14,205 nucleotides of DNA from Leucobacter sp. GTDB lineage: Bacteria; Actinomycetota; Actinomycetes; Actinomycetales; Microbacteriaceae. This document shows, piece after piece, positions 12,993 through 14,205 of this stretch (position 1 is the first letter of the stretch; every line of letters starts with the position of its first letter). The notes below the pieces were generated by a model that searched no databases, had not been told where the DNA came from, and saw only the letters and a list, made by a program, of their open reading frames with translations. Location of the stretch: positions 1 to 14,205 of the forward strand of contig JAPSIU010000044.1 in the NCBI GenBank assembly GCA_031178565.1, read 5' to 3'. The translations under genes and the position numbers were made by a program.

Positions 12993-14205
12993 TGGCCGCC
13001 GAAGTCGGGCTGCGGCGCGCCGGCGACGGGGCCGTGCTGCTCGACTGCGGCGACCTCGACGGAGCGCTCGGCGTGCTCGCGGCCCTCACCGCGGCGCGGG
13101 AGGCGGGCGCGCTCGACGTCGACGAGCTGGTTCCGGCCGCCGAGACGGTCCTCGTGCGCGGCGGAGAGGCGAGGCATCCGCGGGCCCTCGAGGCTCGACT
13201 GGACGAGCTCCTCGCCGGAGCGGAGCCGGGCGTCGAACGGGTGCATGACGACTCCGAGACGGTCATCCCCGTCACCTACGACGGCGGCGATCTCGCCGAG
13301 GTCGCGGCCATCACCGGCCTCAGTGTGGATCAGGTGATCGCCCGCCACGTCGCCGCCGAGTACCGCGTCGCCTTCACGGGTTTCGCGCCCGGGTTCGCGT
13401 ACCTTTCGGGAGGCGATCCGGCGCTCGCCGTGCCGCGGCGCTCGACCCCTCGGCCGCGGATCGAGCCGGGGTCGGTGGGTCTCGCCGGCCGGTTCTCAGG
13501 GATCTATCCTCGCGAGAGCCCGGGCGGCTGGCAGTTGATCGGACGCACGACTCTCAGCATGTGGGATCTGGATCGCGAGCCGCCCGCGCTGCTCGTCCCC
13601 GGCGCGCGGGTGCGCTTCGCCGTGGAGCGCGAGACGCTGCGCGTGAGCGGGACGGGCGCGGGGGAGACGACGCGTCCCGCGAGCCCCCGAGACGCCCCCG
13701 GCAGACCCGCCCTCACCATACTGGACCCCGGGCTGCAGACGCTGGTCCAGGATCGCGGTCGTCCGGGCTTCGCCTCGATGGGGGTGAGCGCCTCGGGTGC
13801 CGCCGATCGGGGCGCCCTCGACCGCGCGAATCGCCTCGTCGGCAACGCGGAGCGGGCGGCGGCGCTCGAACTCGGATTCGGCCCCTTCTCGGCCCGAGCG
13901 GAGGACACGGCGGTGCTCGCCCTGACGGGCGCTCCTCGCAGGGGCCGCATCGCCGGCCCTCTCGGATCGCGTCTCGTGCCGTTCGGCCGAGCCTTCCGCA
14001 TCGACACGGGTGAGACGCTGTCGCTCGAGGCTCCCGAGGCGGGACTGCGCACGGTGCTCGCGCTCCGAGGCGGGGTGGCCGCACGGCCGACGCTCGGCAG
14101 CGCCTCCCGCGACACGCTCGCGGGACTCGGTCCCGATTCGCTCGCCTCCGGCGACGTGGTGCGGGCCGGCGACGCGGCGGTGCGCGCGGTGGGGCCGCCC
14201 GAGGC
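12992..14205 (+). CDS. pxpBC: fused 5-oxoprolinase PxpB-PxpC (partial, runs off right edge)
   Basis: One continuous frame of 404 visible codons without a stop, starting at the ATG that overlaps the pxpA stop. Residues about 1-220 are PxpB (KipI-like). They include VIPVTYDGGDL (91-101), the GFAPGFAYLSG loop (130-140), VPRRSTPRPRIEPGSVGLAG (147-166), SGIYPRESPGGWQLIGRT (169-186) and LLVPGARVRF. An Arg/Pro/Gly-rich linker (about 215-238) leads into PxpC (KipA-like, 'biotin-dependent carboxyltransferase' fold): LTILDPGLQTLVQDRGRPGF (241-260), GVSASGAADRGALDRANRLVGN (264-285) and AALELGFG. PxpBC is thought to activate 5-oxoproline with ATP before PxpA opens the ring. PxpB and PxpC are separate in E. 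coli and Bacillus. Here the fusion is direct in the DNA, without frameshift. The C-terminal part of PxpC lies outside the window. Confidence 0.92.
   Translation, partial: MAAEVGLRRAGDGAVLLDCGDLDGALGVLAALTAAREAGALDVDELVPAAETVLVRGGEARHPRALEARLDELLAGAEPGVERVHDDSETVIPVTYDGGDLAEVAAITGLSVDQVIARHVAAEYRVAFTGFAPGFAYLSGGDPALAVPRRSTPRPRIEPGSVGLAGRFSGIYPRESPGGWQLIGRTTLSMWDLDREPPALLVPGARVRFAVERETLRVSGTGAGETTRPASPRDAPGRPALTILDPGLQTLVQDRGRPGFASMGVSASGAADRGALDRANRLVGNAERAAALELGFGPFSARAEDTAVLALTGAPRRGRIAGPLGSRLVPFGRAFRIDTGETLSLEAPEAGLRTVLALRGGVAARPTLGSASRDTLAGLGPDSLASGDVVRAGDAAVRAVGPPE

Overview
The window is high-GC, densely packed DNA that reads as an actinobacterial chromosome, most likely Microbacteriaceae (Leucobacter/Microbacterium-like). 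The evidence for this is the strong G/C third-position bias, GTG starts, starts that look leaderless, actinobacterial-type SdhC/SdhD anchors, and a manC / sdhCDAB neighbourhood. The family placement is inference. No RNA genes, insertion sequences, CRISPR arrays or phage genes are visible.

Left block (1-4105): a minus-strand PotA/PotD-type (polyamine-like) ABC importer. The ATPase is transcribed first, then the lipoprotein binding protein, and a Shine-Dalgarno sequence right at the left edge suggests that further genes (expected permeases) follow outside. Divergent from it lies a two-gene unit: a GntR/FadR-type regulator and, overlapping its stop codon, a small Cache-domain protein with no signal peptide or membrane segment. 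The two units share an AT-rich divergent promoter region (about 2385-2440). I read this as a transporter controlled by a regulator plus a cytosolic ligand sensor. It is the least familiar arrangement in the window.

Centre (4109-11378): core metabolism. manC (GDP-mannose synthesis, minus strand, apparently leaderless) diverges from sdhC-sdhD-sdhA-sdhB, a complete four-subunit succinate:quinone oxidoreductase (TCA cycle and respiratory chain). A YihY/BrkB-family membrane protein follows 25 nt after sdhB, and its stop overlaps the start of deoA (thymidine phosphorylase). The six genes may form one long transcription unit, since no convincing terminator is seen between them.

Right block (11354-14205): a 5-oxoproline (pyroglutamate) utilisation locus. 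A second GntR/FCD regulator runs leftwards and overlaps the deoA 3' end by 25 bp. pxpA runs rightwards and overlaps the start of a single-frame PxpB-PxpC fusion that runs off the right edge. Between regulator and pxpA sits a perfect inverted repeat with 9-bp arms, placed just upstream of the regulator's probable leaderless promoter. It is a strong operator candidate. The product of this pathway is glutamate.

There is no stretch over 300 bp without a gene. The largest gap is the manC/sdhC divergent region (5240-5495), which holds promoter-like elements and a hairpin.
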